A stretch of 64,000 nt of DNA, from assembly GCF_019037185.1 (NCBI RefSeq), contig NZ_JAHHXM010000012.1, positions 16,336 through 80,335 on the forward strand, written 5' to 3'. Shown in pieces: positions 37,754 through 47,537 of this stretch. How positions within the stretch are numbered: position 1 is the first letter of the stretch; every line of letters begins with the position of its first letter. Source of the stretch: Oceanobacillus caeni (GTDB lineage: Bacteria; Bacillota; Bacilli; Bacillales; Amphibacillaceae). A program made the translations under genes and the position numbers. Below the pieces are notes generated by a model. The model had not been told where the DNA came from. It saw only the letters and a program-made list of their open reading frames with translations, and searched no databases.

Positions 37754-39469
37754 ATGGATATGAAAGTGGTTTCAGTAAGAGAGGGAGATTATAACTTAAA
37801 GAATTATGATGAGTTCCGTGAGAATTTTTCATGGGATGCTATAGAAAGGAACTTTTCCTGGTATGAGACTGGAAAAGTAAACATGGCGTATGAGGCGCTA
37901 GACCGTCATGCGGAAAATCCAATTACTAAAGATAAGATTGCTTTATTATATTCTTCACCAGAGAGGGAAGAAACATTAACTTTTTCTCAATTGAGTAAGG
38001 ATAGTAATAAATTTGCTAATGTTCTTAAGAAATATGGTACTGAAAAAGGGGATAGAGTATTTCTTTTCATGCCAAGGAGTCCTGAATTTTATACAGCCTT
38101 CTTTGGTATTTTAAAAGTGGGTGCCGTTGCAGGTCCGCTTTTTGAAGCCTTTATGGAGCAGGCGGTACGTGACCGTTTAAAAGATAGTGAGGCAAGAATT
38201 CTTATTACAACACCTGATCTTCTTGAAAGGGTACCACAAGCCGACTTACCAGACTTGGAAAAAATCATTATTGTCGGGGAAATAAATGATAACTCCAAAA
38301 AATATATTCGATATGCTGAAGAAATGGAGGACGCTTCAGAGGAATTTGAAATGGAATGGGTTGACTTAGAGGACGGAATGATTCTTCATTATACTTCCGG
38401 ATCTACAGGAAAACCAAAAGGGGTGTACCATGTTCATAATGCAATGATTCAGCATTATGCTACGGCATCATGGGTTTTAGATTTGAAACAAGATGATATT
38501 TATTGGTGTACTGCTGATCCTGGTTGGGTTACAGGGACTAGCTATGGAATATTTGCTCCTTGGTTGCATGGAGTGACAAACGTCATTCGTGGTGGGAGAT
38601 TCACACCTGATGATTGGTATCAAACATTAGAAAAAAATAAAGTTACAGTCTGGTATACGGCACCTACAGCGCTACGCATGTTGGTTAGCTATGGCGAGGA
38701 TAAACTAAGAAGATATAATTTAACTTCCCTTAGACATATTATGAGTGTTGGGGAACCACTTAACCCTGAAGTCATTACATGGGGAATGAAGGCATTTAAT
38801 TTAAGAATTCACGATACATGGTGGATGACAGAAACAGGTGCACAACTTATTGCTAATATACCTGCCTTAGAAATACGTCCCGGATCCATGGGTAAACCAA
38901 TTCCTGGTATCGAAGCTTCTATCGTCGATAATGAGGGGAATGAGTTACCTCCAAATCAGATGGGAAACTTGGCTATAAAAGCTGGATGGCCAGCAATGAT
39001 GCGTAAGATTTGGAATAATCCTTCTAAATATGAAAGTTATTTTATTAATGGATGGTATGTTTCTGGGGATAGTGCTTACCGTGATGAAGATGGGTACTTC
39101 TGGTTCCAAGGTAGATTGGATGATGTCATTAATACCTCTGGTGAGCGAGTTGGTCCATTTGAAGTGGAAAGTAAATTAATTGAACATGAAGCGGTAGCAG
39201 AAGCTGGTGTGATTGGTAAACCACATCCAGAGCGTGGGGAAATTATAAAAGCCTTTATTACATTAAATGAGGGATATGAAGAATCGCCTGAGTTATTAGA
39301 GGATATTCGACAATTTGTAAAAACTGGCTTAAGTGCACATGCCGCTCCACGTGAAATAGAAATAACGGATAGTATTCCAAAAACACGTAGCGGGAAAATT
39401 ATGCGCCGTTTATTGAAATCTTGGGAGTTAGGGTTGCCAACAGGCGACACGTCTACATTAGAAAATTAA
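37754..39469 (+). CDS. acsA: acetyl-coenzyme A synthetase
   Basis: A 571-residue AMP-forming acetate-CoA ligase that activates acetate for the TCA cycle. The nucleotide-binding motif LHYTSGSTGKPKGVYHVH is near residue 220, WWMTETGAQL is A5, GWYVSGDSAYRDEDGYFWF precedes the hinge, and the C-terminal KTRSGKIMRRLL carries the conserved, acetylatable lysine. The ATG at 37754 has GAGGTG 6 bases ahead; a GTG three codons earlier overlaps that site. In B. subtilis acsA is far from oriC, so this is a local rearrangement. Confidence 0.95.
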   Translation: MDMKVVSVREGDYNLKNYDEFRENFSWDAIERNFSWYETGKVNMAYEALDRHAENPITKDKIALLYSSPEREETLTFSQLSKDSNKFANVLKKYGTEKGDRVFLFMPRSPEFYTAFFGILKVGAVAGPLFEAFMEQAVRDRLKDSEARILITTPDLLERVPQADLPDLEKIIIVGEINDNSKKYIRYAEEMEDASEEFEMEWVDLEDGMILHYTSGSTGKPKGVYHVHNAMIQHYATASWVLDLKQDDIYWCTADPGWVTGTSYGIFAPWLHGVTNVIRGGRFTPDDWYQTLEKNKVTVWYTAPTALRMLVSYGEDKLRRYNLTSLRHIMSVGEPLNPEVITWGMKAFNLRIHDTWWMTETGAQLIANIPALEIRPGSMGKPIPGIEASIVDNEGNELPPNQMGNLAIKAGWPAMMRKIWNNPSKYESYFINGWYVSGDSAYRDEDGYFWFQGRLDDVINTSGERVGPFEVESKLIEHEAVAEAGVIGKPHPERGEIIKAFITLNEGYEESPELLEDIRQFVKTGLSAHAAPREIEITDSIPKTRSGKIMRRLLKSWELGLPTGDTSTLEN

Positions 39470-39479
39470 AGAATGTTAA

Positions 39480-39595
39480 AAAACTTGGCGTTCGCTTTAG
39501 CTTGAGCGAATGCCAAGTTGTACTTATGCAAATCTTTACAGTGGGACGAGTAATCGGAGTCTCACATGGGAAGGACTTTTATATTTTCCTTCTTG
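39480..39595. repeat. repeat family D, copy 4
   Basis: CTTGGCGTTCGCT and AGCGAATGCCAAG form a 13-bp hairpin, then GTTGTACTTATGCAAATC, TTTACAGTGG, CGAGTAATCGGAGTC and a GGACTTTTATATTTTCC tail. It can also terminate acsA. Confidence 0.85.
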
Positions 39596-39596
39596 C

Positions 39597-39660
39597 TAAA
39601 AATAATAAGCGTATTACCTACAAGCAAATAGTTGTAAGGCATCACGCTTATTATTTTTTA
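39597..39660. terminator. bidirectional terminator between acsA and hmp
   Basis: AAAAATAATAAGCGT and ACGCTTATTATTTTT pair as the base of a stem that also includes ACCTACAA/TTGTAAGG, serving the converging genes. Confidence 0.8.
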
Positions 39661-39688
39661 CCTTTTAGTAATCTACCATGAAACGATA

Positions 39689-40915
39689 TTAATTCGTTAT
39701 ATCGTCAGCGGGTCCAAATATTTCGAAATGGATATCTGATTCATTCGCACCAAATTTAGTTAAGTTTTGGTACATAGCTCTCATAAATCCTTTTGGTCCA
39801 CAGAAGTAAAATGCGGCATCGTTAGTTGGTAAAATAGTGCGTAACCATTCATAATCAATATAGCCTTCTTTATCAAATTGATCTCCTTCAACTGGATTGT
39901 CATAAACGGTATAGCTTTTTACTTGTGAGTGATTACGTGTAATTTCATCTACTCGAGCTTTCATAGCATGGAATTTTCCATTTTTTGCTGCATGAATGTA
40001 GTAGACTTCACGTTCAGGCTGTTCTTTAATCACTGTTTCAAGCATACTCATCATTGGTGTTAACCCTACACCACCACTGATTAGGACAAGCGGACGATTA
40101 TCTTCTAAGTCTAAAACGAAATCCCCACCAGGTGCACTTATTGGGAGAACACTACCTTCTTCCAAACGTTTGTGTAAGAAATTAGAAACAATACCAGCTG
40201 GATTATCACCAATTGCGTCTTCCCGTTTTACACTAATACGATAATAATTTTGTCCTGGAGCACAAGACAAGCTATATTGACGTAGATGATTATAAGGTTG
40301 ATCTTCTATTTCTGCTTTAACAGTAATATATTGTCCAGGTAAAAACGTTGCTATTTCCCCACCATCAACAGGTTGTAGATAGAATGAGGTAATAACATCA
40401 CTTTCCTTTACTTTTTCTACTACTTTAAAGTCACGGTAATCTACCCAACCACCTTTTTTATTTGCAACTTCTTCATACATTTCCTTTTCAGTAGAGATAA
40501 ATACATCAGCAATAACACCATATGCCTTTTCCCAGGCAGTCATGATATCGTCTGTTGCAGCATCTCCTAATACTTCTTTAATTGCAATTAATAGATTTTC
40601 ACCGACGATTGGGTAATGTTCTGGTTTAATATTTAAACTTCTATGCTTCTCGCCAATCTGTTTTACAACGGGTAAAATTGCTCCAAGGTTATCAATGTAC
40701 ATCGCTGCAGCAAGAACAGTATTTGCAAGCGCCTTTTGTTGATCTCCCTTTCGTTGGTTTGTTTGGTTAAAAATATTTTTTAATTCCGGATGATTTTTAA
40801 ACATTGTTTTATAAAAATGTTTTGTTATTTTAGTACCATGTTCTTGAAGTGCTGGAACAGTTGCCTTTACAGTATCGATTGTTTTTTGGTCTAATGTTAA
40901 TGTTTCTGTAGCCAT
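39689..40915 (-). CDS. hmp: flavohemoprotein (nitric oxide dioxygenase)
   Basis: A 408-residue enzyme that converts NO to nitrate with NAD(P)H and O2. The globin domain (1-140) contains the proximal histidine in [20 protein letters not shown]. The FAD domain shows [20 protein letters not shown], and the NAD domain [18 protein letters not shown] and [17 protein letters not shown]. The ATG at 40915 (MATETLTL) has GGAGTGG ahead; five extra codons upstream are excluded. An NsrR operator overlaps its promoter region. Confidence 0.96.
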   Translation of the reverse strand: MATETLTLDQKTIDTVKATVPALQEHGTKITKHFYKTMFKNHPELKNIFNQTNQRKGDQQKALANTVLAAAMYIDNLGAILPVVKQIGEKHRSLNIKPEHYPIVGENLLIAIKEVLGDAATDDIMTAWEKAYGVIADVFISTEKEMYEEVANKKGGWVDYRDFKVVEKVKESDVITSFYLQPVDGGEIATFLPGQYITVKAEIEDQPYNHLRQYSLSCAPGQNYYRISVKREDAIGDNPAGIVSNFLHKRLEEGSVLPISAPGGDFVLDLEDNRPLVLISGGVGLTPMMSMLETVIKEQPEREVYYIHAAKNGKFHAMKARVDEITRNHSQVKSYTVYDNPVEGDQFDKEGYIDYEWLRTILPTNDAAFYFCGPKGFMRAMYQNLTKFGANESDIHFEIFGPADDITN

Positions 40916-40949
40916 TAAAAACCACTCCATTCTATAGGTTTTTTAAACA

Positions 40950-40966
40950 TGTATTTTATATACATC
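40950..40966. promoter_or_regulatory. NsrR operator
   Basis: ATGTATTTTATATACAT has perfect ATGTAT/ATACAT arms and matches the palindromic NsrR site of Bacillus. It sits at the start of the hmp transcript, just downstream of the -10. Confidence 0.85.
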
Positions 40967-40970
40967 TTTA

Positions 40971-41000
40971 TTGTATATAAAATATTTACATTGTAGCAAT
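40971..41000 (-). promoter_or_regulatory. hmp promoter
   Basis: Minus-strand TTGCTA (40995-41000) and TACAAT (40971-40976) with an 18-base spacer, immediately upstream of the NsrR operator. Confidence 0.65.
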
Positions 41001-41082
41001 AGGGAAAACGGTAATTGTGTTACAATATTGTGAAAGCGATAAAGAGGTTATTCAAACACACATTTAAGTGAGGTAAGATAAT

Positions 41083-41523
41083 TTGCAATTAAAAAAGTAT
41101 ACAGATTACTCGTTGCGTGTTTTAATTTTCACAGGTATGAAGTCGGGAGAGGAACTTGCTAATATAAAGGAAATCTCTCAAGTATTTAATATATCTCCAA
41201 ATCATTTAGGTAAAATAGTACATCAATTAAATAAACTGGAATTGCTAGAAACAATAAGAGGGAGAAATGGGGGATTTCGCCTTGCTAAACCAGCGGATGA
41301 AATAAATATTGGTTTACTTGTTCGAGTATTAGAAAGTGAATCACCACTATTAGAATGCTTTGATAAGGGGTCTAACCATTGCGTGATTACACCTGCTTGT
41401 ACATTAAAACATGTTTTGAATAGGGCATTACATTCCTTTTATAAGGTTTTAGAGGGTTATACTTTGCAGGATTTAATCCAAAATGAACAAGAACTAAAAG
41501 AACTTATGGGAATTTCAAAATAA
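41083..41523 (+). CDS. nsrR: nitric-oxide-sensing Rrf2-family repressor NsrR
   Basis: A 146-residue Rrf2-type repressor. The winged helix (residues 1-65) includes ISQVFNISPNHLGKIVHQL. Three cysteines at 92, 100 and 106 occupy the [4Fe-4S] ligand positions of B. subtilis NsrR. NO destroys the cluster and releases DNA. The start is TTG at 41083 with GAGGTAAG ahead. It is divergent from hmp, its expected target, across a shared 170-base region; in B. subtilis the two genes are not adjacent. Confidence 0.93.
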   Translation: MQLKKYTDYSLRVLIFTGMKSGEELANIKEISQVFNISPNHLGKIVHQLNKLELLETIRGRNGGFRLAKPADEINIGLLVRVLESESPLLECFDKGSNHCVITPACTLKHVLNRALHSFYKVLEGYTLQDLIQNEQELKELMGISK

Positions 41524-41562
41524 AAAAGTGGATTCTACTCTAATAAGTAAGAATCCACTTTT
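41524..41562. terminator. bidirectional terminator between nsrR and sleL
   Basis: AAAAGTGGATTCT and AGAATCCACTTTT pair around a 13-base spacer, between converging genes. Confidence 0.85.
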
Positions 41563-41588
41563 ATCATAAATAAAGTACGCTTAATGAA

Positions 41589-42878
41589 CTATTCCAACTT
41601 TGTAACGTTAAATTGGTCTCCTAATAATAGCCAATTTTGCGGAAATGCTAAGCCTAATTTCCAGTAAGCAATACCGAGTATATCTAACTCCCGAATTAAG
41701 TCAAATTTTGCTTGTATGGATCTCGCGTCCTCAAACCATACCTCATGCTCTTTTCCATTTGAATCCCAATAATGAAAATATGGAGCTTGAGAACCTTCGT
41801 CATATTCAATGGCCGCATTATTTTCACGGGCGATTGCAATGGCTCGCTGTGGGCTTACTGCTTTTGCTGCAGGTCCTCCTTGGACGAATGGAAGGGTCCA
41901 GTCATACCCATATAAATTTTGCCCCATTACAATTTTTTCCTTTGGTATTTCTGTTAAGGCATACTCTAAAACACGACGAACTTCGTCAATCGGAGAAACT
42001 GCCATCGGAGGTCCGTAACTATATCCCCATTCATATGTCATTAGTACGACAAAGTCAGCAATCTCCCCATGTGTTCTATAGTCATGAGCTTCATATAAGG
42101 TTCCTTGTTGTGTTGCACTTGTTTTCGGGGCTAAGGCGGTCGACATAATAAGCCCAACCTGGGATAAGCGTGCTTTAGCTTTACGTAGAAACTCATTATA
42201 CGCCTCCCTATCTTCAGGGTTTACAAATTCTATATCAAAGTGGACGTCACGATAACCACCTGCTGTAGCGGTATTCACTATTTGGTCTAATAATGTATTT
42301 TGAACAGCGCTAACGGTCAATATAATATGTGCTAAATCTGAACTAAAGGAACCTTCTTCTAAATTGGTAACGACCATTGATAGTGATGTACCATATTGCC
42401 TAGCTATTTGTGGCAAATTACCGGTAGGAGGCGGACTAAGCGTTCCATCCCGATTCACTTGGTAACTGAAATGAGCTAAATAAGTTAAATAAGGAGATGC
42501 TTTCCGTGCTGCATTCTCAAGATTTTCGGAAACAGTCCCACCAAGTGGTTCAAAATAAGCTATGGATGTTATCGCCCTTTTTTTAGGTGGGGGGACATAT
42601 AATCTAAAGTTGATAGGCAAATTGGCGTTAACCGAAATGTTGTTAATAGCAGCCAACTCTGTATAAGGTAATCCGAATTTTCTAGAAATGGAGGAAAGGG
42701 AATCTCCCGGTTGTACAAAATAAAACTGGCCTATTATTGGAATAACTAAGGACTGGCCTACTACAAGTTGATTGGGAGTCTCTAACTCATTAGCTTGGGT
42801 AATAGCATTTATAGAGGAATGGTATGTACGTGCTATTTGATACAAAGAATCTCCTGGCTGAACAACATGAATTTGCAA
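41589..42878 (-). CDS. sleL: spore cortex-lytic N-acetylglucosaminidase SleL/YaaH
   Basis: A 429-residue spore-coat hydrolase that degrades cortex fragments during germination. Two LysM peptidoglycan-binding modules occupy about residues 2-46 and 49-95 (each with VQPGDSL). The GH18 barrel follows, with the catalytic DVHFDIEFVNPED motif (acidic DxxDxE pattern). The start is TTG at 42878 (LQIHVVQPGD) with AAAGGAGG ahead, matching the B. subtilis length; the longer frame from 42917 overlaps the promoter. Confidence 0.93.
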   Translation of the reverse strand: MQIHVVQPGDSLYQIARTYHSSINAITQANELETPNQLVVGQSLVIPIIGQFYFVQPGDSLSSISRKFGLPYTELAAINNISVNANLPINFRLYVPPPKKRAITSIAYFEPLGGTVSENLENAARKASPYLTYLAHFSYQVNRDGTLSPPPTGNLPQIARQYGTSLSMVVTNLEEGSFSSDLAHIILTVSAVQNTLLDQIVNTATAGGYRDVHFDIEFVNPEDREAYNEFLRKAKARLSQVGLIMSTALAPKTSATQQGTLYEAHDYRTHGEIADFVVLMTYEWGYSYGPPMAVSPIDEVRRVLEYALTEIPKEKIVMGQNLYGYDWTLPFVQGGPAAKAVSPQRAIAIARENNAAIEYDEGSQAPYFHYWDSNGKEHEVWFEDARSIQAKFDLIRELDILGIAYWKLGLAFPQNWLLLGDQFNVTKLE

Positions 42879-42916
42879 TAAACTTCCTCCTTTAAAATGA
42901 ATGTTTGTTATTACCA

Positions 42917-42943
42917 ATTGTATGAAAATTCGAAAGGACTTAT
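42917..42943 (-). promoter_or_regulatory. sigma-E promoter of sleL
   Basis: On the minus strand ATA (42941-42943), a 16-base spacer and CATACAAT (42917-42924) match the sigma-E consensus exactly. B. subtilis yaaH is a mother-cell sigma-E gene. Confidence 0.8.
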
Positions 42944-43008
42944 GTCAATGGAATGATATTAATTAATAAAAGATACTTGATATATTGTTGAAGAGTCATT
43001 ATTATTAG

Positions 43009-43506
<498 letters not shown>

Positions 43507-43524
43507 ACTTTACTATTATTTCCA

Positions 43525-43553
43525 TTGCAAAATGAACCTAATACCGATATAAT
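43525..43553 (+). promoter_or_regulatory. promoter of the SRP RNA gene
   Basis: TTGCAA (43525-43530), a 17-base spacer and perfect TATAAT (43548-43553), 7 bases before the RNA 5' end. Confidence 0.85.
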
Positions 43554-43559
43554 GATAAT

Positions 43560-43829
43560 TACCGTGCTAAGCGGGGAGGTAGCGGTGCCCTATACTCGCA
43601 ATCCGCTATAGCGAGGCCGAATCCCCATTCGAGGTGGGCGATTGTATGGTCTGTCCTTAAGGAATTGGCGTTGACGCCCGGGTCCTGCGCAACAGAAACC
43701 CACGAACCCTGTCAGGTCCGGAAGGAAGCAGCAGTAAGTGGTCATTTCTGTGTGCCGCAGGGAAGCCTAGGCTGAGCCATGAACTTAAGTAACGCATATA
43801 GTCGTCTCATCGACAATGGGTGCACGGTA
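43560..43829 (+). ncRNA. ffs: signal recognition particle RNA (large, Bacillus type)
   Basis: About 270 bases folding as a long rod: the ends ACCGTGC (43561) and GCACGGT (43828) pair. The conserved Ffh-binding domain TCAGGTCCGGAAGGAAGCAG is at about 43711-43730. The 5' part GGGGAGGTAGCGGTGCCC forms an Alu-like domain, as in B. subtilis scRNA. It lies between tadA and dnaX, the conserved position, and has its own promoter and terminator. Confidence 0.96.
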
Positions 43830-43841
43830 TACATAGAATAT

Positions 43842-43874
43842 AAAAAGTTAGAGATAGCATCTCTAACTTTTTTT
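43842..43874 (+). terminator. terminator of the SRP RNA
   Basis: AAAAAGTTAGAGAT and ATCTCTAACTTTTT pair around a 3-4 base loop, with T7. Confidence 0.9.
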
Positions 43875-43977
43875 GTACAATAAATTACCTTATGCAGCCT
43901 TTATTAATGAAATGATTTTTTCGTGACAGTTCACATTCACCCTTCAAATCGGGTATAATGAAAATAAATATAAGTGC

Positions 43978-44042
43978 GTGTTCAAAAGGGAGGATGAAAT
44001 GCGAAATGTCATTTTCACCGGACCTTTTGAACAACCTCTATA
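43978..44042. repeat. repeat family B, copy 3 (short)
   Basis: GTGTTCAAAAGGGAGGATG at the left and CCTTTTGAACAACCTCTATA at the right are inverted ends. The right half is the reverse complement of the left end of the 14521 copy (GTCATTTTCACCGGACC). It abuts the dnaX ribosome site. Confidence 0.85.
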
Positions 44043-44058
44043 AAGGGGAATTTACGCT

Positions 44059-45744
44059 ATGAGCTATCAAGCATTATACCGAGTCTGGCGTCCAAGGAAA
44101 TTTGAAGACGTAGCAGGACAAACACATATTACTCGTACATTACAAAATGCAATTGTTGAACAAAAGTTTTCGCATGCTTATGTATTCTCAGGGCCAAGGG
44201 GGACTGGGAAAACAAGTGCTGCCAAAATCTTCTCAAAAGCAATTAACTGTGAGCACGCCCCCGTTAAAGAACCGTGTAATGAATGTGCAGCCTGCCGAGG
44301 AATACAAGATGGTACGATTCCAGATGTGATTGAGATTGATGCTGCTTCCAATACAAGTGTGGATGACATTCGTGAAATACGGGAAAATGTAAAATACGCA
44401 TCAAGCTCTGTTCCTTATAAGGTGTATATCATTGATGAGGTACACATGATTTCTAATAATGCATTTAACGCCTTATTAAAAACACTAGAAGAACCACCAA
44501 AACATGTTGTGTTTATTTTAGCAACAACAGAACCGCATAAAATTCCCTTAACCATTTTATCGAGATGTCAGAGATTTGATTTTAAGCCAATCTCTAATCA
44601 AGCGATAGTGAATCGAATGAAGACAATTATAGAAGCGGAGAACCTAACTGTTACGGAAGAGGCTTTGGAAACTGTAGCTCTTGCTGCAGAGGGTGGAATG
44701 CGTGATGCATTAAGTATTTTAGATCAAGCTGTTTCATATAGTGAAGATATCGTAGAGTTAGAAGATGTTCTAGCTGTTACCGGTGGAGTATCCCAAGGGG
44801 TACTTACTGAAATAGTCGATGCAATGTATAATAAAAACGTTCAAGAGGCTTTAAAGCTGTTGGATACGATTATTCAAAACGGGAAAGATCCTGGTCGATT
44901 TGTATATGATTTAATCTACTTTTTACGGGATTTACTCTTATATAAAAGTGCTCCGGCTCTTGAACTTTTGGAAAGGGCGAGAGCTGATGAAGCATTTCAA
45001 ACGCTTTCCAAAACAATTGGAAATGACTGGATTCAAGCAGCTATCATGCAATTAAATCAATGTCAGCAAGAAATAAAATGGACAAATAGTCCAAAGGTGT
45101 TTATTGAAATTGCAATCCTAACGATTACAAATCGCTACCATAGTGAAGAACAACAGTCCGGGACTATAGATTCTGATGCTATATTGAAATTAAACCAAAA
45201 GATATCCCAACTCGAAACGCAATTACAACAATTGAGGCAAAATCCAGTTGCAACCGCTAATCCACCACAAGTGGAAAAAAGAAGGCCACAAAGAGCTACT
45301 GGTAAGAGCAGTTATAAAGTTCCTTATGAAAGAATTCGTGGGGTTCTTAAAGAAGCAAATAAACCTTCACTAAAACAGGTTCAATCGGGTTGGGCTAATT
45401 TTCTAAGTCAGTTAAAAGGGACAAATGCTCCGGCACATGCTACTATTCAGGATAGTAAACCAGTAGCAGCATCTGACCAGGCAATAGTAGTTTCTTTTAA
45501 ATATGAAATACATTGCTCCTTGTTTTTAGATCATAAAGATACTGTACAATCCGTACTTATGAGTGTATTAGGAAAGCAAATGGAAATAATTGCTATACCT
45601 GATCACGATTGGCAGGAACTACGAGCTGATTTTATCCAAAATCAGGAGAAAAGTAATCCTGAAAAAACGAAAGAACAACCAGATCCTGTAGTAGATGAAG
45701 CAAAGAAGCTTTTTGGTGATGATTTAGTAGAAATACATGATTAA
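44059..45744 (+). CDS. dnaX: DNA polymerase III tau/gamma subunit
   Basis: A 561-residue clamp-loader AAA+ subunit. Walker A is VFSGPRGTGKTSAAKIF, a zinc module spans CEHAPVKEPCNECAACRG, Walker B is VYIIDEVHMIS and the sensor SRC motif is ILSRCQRFDF. Residues about 370-410 are a coiled, Gln-rich linker, and the tail carries the tau domain. AAAGGGG precedes the ATG. No programmed frameshift site for a gamma form is obvious. Confidence 0.97.
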   Translation: MSYQALYRVWRPRKFEDVAGQTHITRTLQNAIVEQKFSHAYVFSGPRGTGKTSAAKIFSKAINCEHAPVKEPCNECAACRGIQDGTIPDVIEIDAASNTSVDDIREIRENVKYASSSVPYKVYIIDEVHMISNNAFNALLKTLEEPPKHVVFILATTEPHKIPLTILSRCQRFDFKPISNQAIVNRMKTIIEAENLTVTEEALETVALAAEGGMRDALSILDQAVSYSEDIVELEDVLAVTGGVSQGVLTEIVDAMYNKNVQEALKLLDTIIQNGKDPGRFVYDLIYFLRDLLLYKSAPALELLERARADEAFQTLSKTIGNDWIQAAIMQLNQCQQEIKWTNSPKVFIEIAILTITNRYHSEEQQSGTIDSDAILKLNQKISQLETQLQQLRQNPVATANPPQVEKRRPQRATGKSSYKVPYERIRGVLKEANKPSLKQVQSGWANFLSQLKGTNAPAHATIQDSKPVAASDQAIVVSFKYEIHCSLFLDHKDTVQSVLMSVLGKQMEIIAIPDHDWQELRADFIQNQEKSNPEKTKEQPDPVVDEAKKLFGDDLVEIHD

Positions 45745-45784
45745 TTTTCTTTAGAAAATAGGATAAATAAAAGGAGGTATTTCC

Positions 45785-46099
45785 ATGAAGGGAAATATGA
45801 ATAATATGATGAAACAAATGCAAAAAATGCAAAAAAAAATGATGAAGGCTCAAGATGAACTGTTTGAAATGACATTTGAAGCTTCAGCTGGCGGCGGAAT
45901 GGTAACGGTTATTGCAAATGGTAAAAAGGAAATTACTGATGTTCAAATTAAAGAGGAAGTTGTAGATCCCGATGATATTGAAATGCTTCAAGATTTAATT
46001 CTTGCTGCGACAAATGATGTTTTAAAACAAGTAGATGACAAAACAAATGATACAATGGGGCAGTTTACGAAGGGGTTAAATATGCCGGGAATGTTCTAG
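45785..46099 (+). CDS. ebfC: YbaB/EbfC nucleoid-associated protein
   Basis: A 104-residue DNA-binding protein of the YbaB/EbfC family. A methionine- and lysine-rich N-terminal helix ([20 protein letters not shown]) is followed by [26 protein letters not shown] lies 6 bases before the ATG. It sits in the conserved dnaX-ebfC-recR order, 10 bases before recR, and is presumably co-transcribed. Confidence 0.95.
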   Translation: MKGNMNNMMKQMQKMQKKMMKAQDELFEMTFEASAGGGMVTVIANGKKEITDVQIKEEVVDPDDIEMLQDLILAATNDVLKQVDDKTNDTMGQFTKGLNMPGMF

Positions 46100-46109
46100 G
46101 AGGCACAAC

Positions 46110-46706
46110 ATGTATTATCCAGAACCTATTTCAAAATTAATTGATAGTTTTACCAAATTGCCAGGTATAGGGCCAAAAACAGCTGTACGCCTGGCCTTTT
46201 TCGTTATTAATATGAAGGATGACGACGTAATGGATTTTGCGAATGCTCTAGTGAATGCTAAACGGGAACTAACGCACTGCTCTGTTTGTGGTCATATTAC
46301 CGATCAAGATCCATGTGCGATTTGCTCCGATACATCTAGAGACAATTCTATTATTTGTGTTGTACAAGATCCAAAAGATGTCATTGCTATGGAAAAAATG
46401 AAAGAATACAGAGGTAAATATCATGTTCTTCACGGTGCAATTTCCCCAATGGATGGAATTGGCCCAGAGGATATAAATGTCCCTGATTTACTGAAACGCT
46501 TAAAGGATGAGGAAGTTCAAGAGATTATACTTGCAACAAATCCAAATATTGAAGGTGAAGCTACCGCAATGTATATTTCACGCCTTGTGAAACCATCAGG
46601 TATTCGCACAACCCGAATTGCACATGGTCTTCCAGTTGGTGGAGATTTGGAATATGCAGATGAAGTGACTTTATCAAAAGCGTTAGAGGGTAGAAGAGAC
46701 TTATAA
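46110..46706 (+). CDS. recR: recombination protein RecR
   Basis: A 198-residue repair protein acting with RecF and RecO. It contains the helix-hairpin-helix [14 protein letters not shown], the C4 zinc finger [16 protein letters not shown] at about residue 54, and a Toprim domain ([15 protein letters not shown]). GGAGG precedes the ATG. The length is typical. Confidence 0.97.
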   Translation: MYYPEPISKLIDSFTKLPGIGPKTAVRLAFFVINMKDDDVMDFANALVNAKRELTHCSVCGHITDQDPCAICSDTSRDNSIICVVQDPKDVIAMEKMKEYRGKYHVLHGAISPMDGIGPEDINVPDLLKRLKDEEVQEIILATNPNIEGEATAMYISRLVKPSGIRTTRIAHGLPVGGDLEYADEVTLSKALEGRRDL

Positions 46707-46707
46707 A

Positions 46708-46806
46708 AGAAGATGTTCAAAGAGTCCGGTACAGGACGTGCTAGTGTCGGGGTTGAAAAGGACTTCTTAGCCGTTCCGGTTCTTTTTATCTTCCTTTTTG
46801 AACACG
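46708..46806. repeat. repeat family B, copy 4
   Basis: ATGTTCAAAGAGTCCGG at the left, CTTCCTTTTTGAACACG at the right, and the shared internal GGACGTGCTAGTGTCGG. It separates recR from yaaL. Confidence 0.85.
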
Positions 46807-46824
46807 CATTAAAAAGGTGAAATT

Positions 46825-47040
46825 ATGGGGAAAAAAATAAAGAAAAAAGATGTCGACATGGAACTATTAAATTCGATATATCAATTAGAATTAGAATGGA
46901 AACAAATTCATTCTATCATGGAGCATAGTGTGGAGGCATCTTATGTTGGTCGTCTTCAAGAGTCACTCGCTCAAGCGAAGTATATATTTTTATTAAAAGA
47001 GGCAAGACATCGGAATTTGCATGCTTTTAAAATAGAGTAA
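46825..47040 (+). CDS. yaaL: YaaL (DUF2508) family protein
   Basis: A 71-residue, all-helical charged protein (ELLNSIYQLELEWKQIHSIM; LQESLAQAKYIFLLKEARHR) matching the YaaL/DUF2508 family located between recR and bofA in Bacillus. The function is unknown. AAAGGTG precedes the ATG. Confidence 0.88.
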   Translation: MGKKIKKKDVDMELLNSIYQLELEWKQIHSIMEHSVEASYVGRLQESLAQAKYIFLLKEARHRNLHAFKIE

Positions 47041-47060
47041 TAGAATACTAGAATAACTTT

Positions 47061-47088
47061 AAGACAAGGGTAATTCCTTGTCTTTTTT
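47061..47088 (+). terminator. terminator after yaaL
   Basis: AAGACAAGG and CCTTGTCTT pair around a 6-base loop and are followed by T5. Confidence 0.88.
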
Positions 47089-47129
47089 AGTTCTTTTCTC
47101 TTTCCTTTAGTCATAAGTATAAGATAAAG

Positions 47130-47241
47130 AAGGCTTCCATCAGTGGGTGTTTTCCTTCATCCTCCTGATGGTTAGTCGCACTTTTCTTTGTATCCCCAGA
47201 AGCTTGAGGTGGGGATCTTACTACCCGTTTAGTGGGATAAA
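47130..47241. repeat. repeat family C, copy 2
   Basis: GCTTCCATCAGTGGGTGT and CCTCCTGATGG form a hairpin, and the far end CTTACTACCCGTTTAGTGG matches the 16200 copy. It lies directly upstream of bofA. Confidence 0.8.
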
Positions 47242-47273
47242 AATATATGCGGAAAAAGAGGGGTTGATTTTTT

Positions 47274-47537
47274 ATGAGTTCAACACTCATTATTACTATT
47301 ATGGTCGCATTAATTGTCCTTTTATTGTTAGTTGGAGCTCCTATAAAGCCAATGAGATTTATTGGACAAGCTACTGTAAAAATTGGAATAGGAATTCTAT
47401 TTCTATTTTTTGTAAATGTATTTGGCGGTGCCATTGGCTTACATATTCCTATTAATATGTATACCGCCATTGTGGCTGGATTTCTAGGTTTATTTGGGGT
47501 AGCCTCCTTAACCGCCATTCATTTATTCATCATTTAG
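47274..47537 (+). CDS. bofA: pro-sigma-K processing inhibitor BofA
   Basis: An 87-residue membrane protein with two helices (residues about 4-25 and 35-85 with a break). It holds the SpoIVFB protease silent until the forespore signal arrives during sporulation. GAPIKPMRFIGQATVKIGIG and AIGLHIPINMYTAIVAGFLG are typical. AGAGGGG precedes the ATG. In B. subtilis rRNA operon rrnA follows; here csfB does. Confidence 0.9.
   Translation: MSSTLIITIMVALIVLLLLVGAPIKPMRFIGQATVKIGIGILFLFFVNVFGGAIGLHIPINMYTAIVAGFLGLFGVASLTAIHLFII

Noticed and set aside
39421..39681. 86-codon frame after acsA
   Set aside because: It overlaps the end of acsA and a family D repeat plus terminator, with no start signal.
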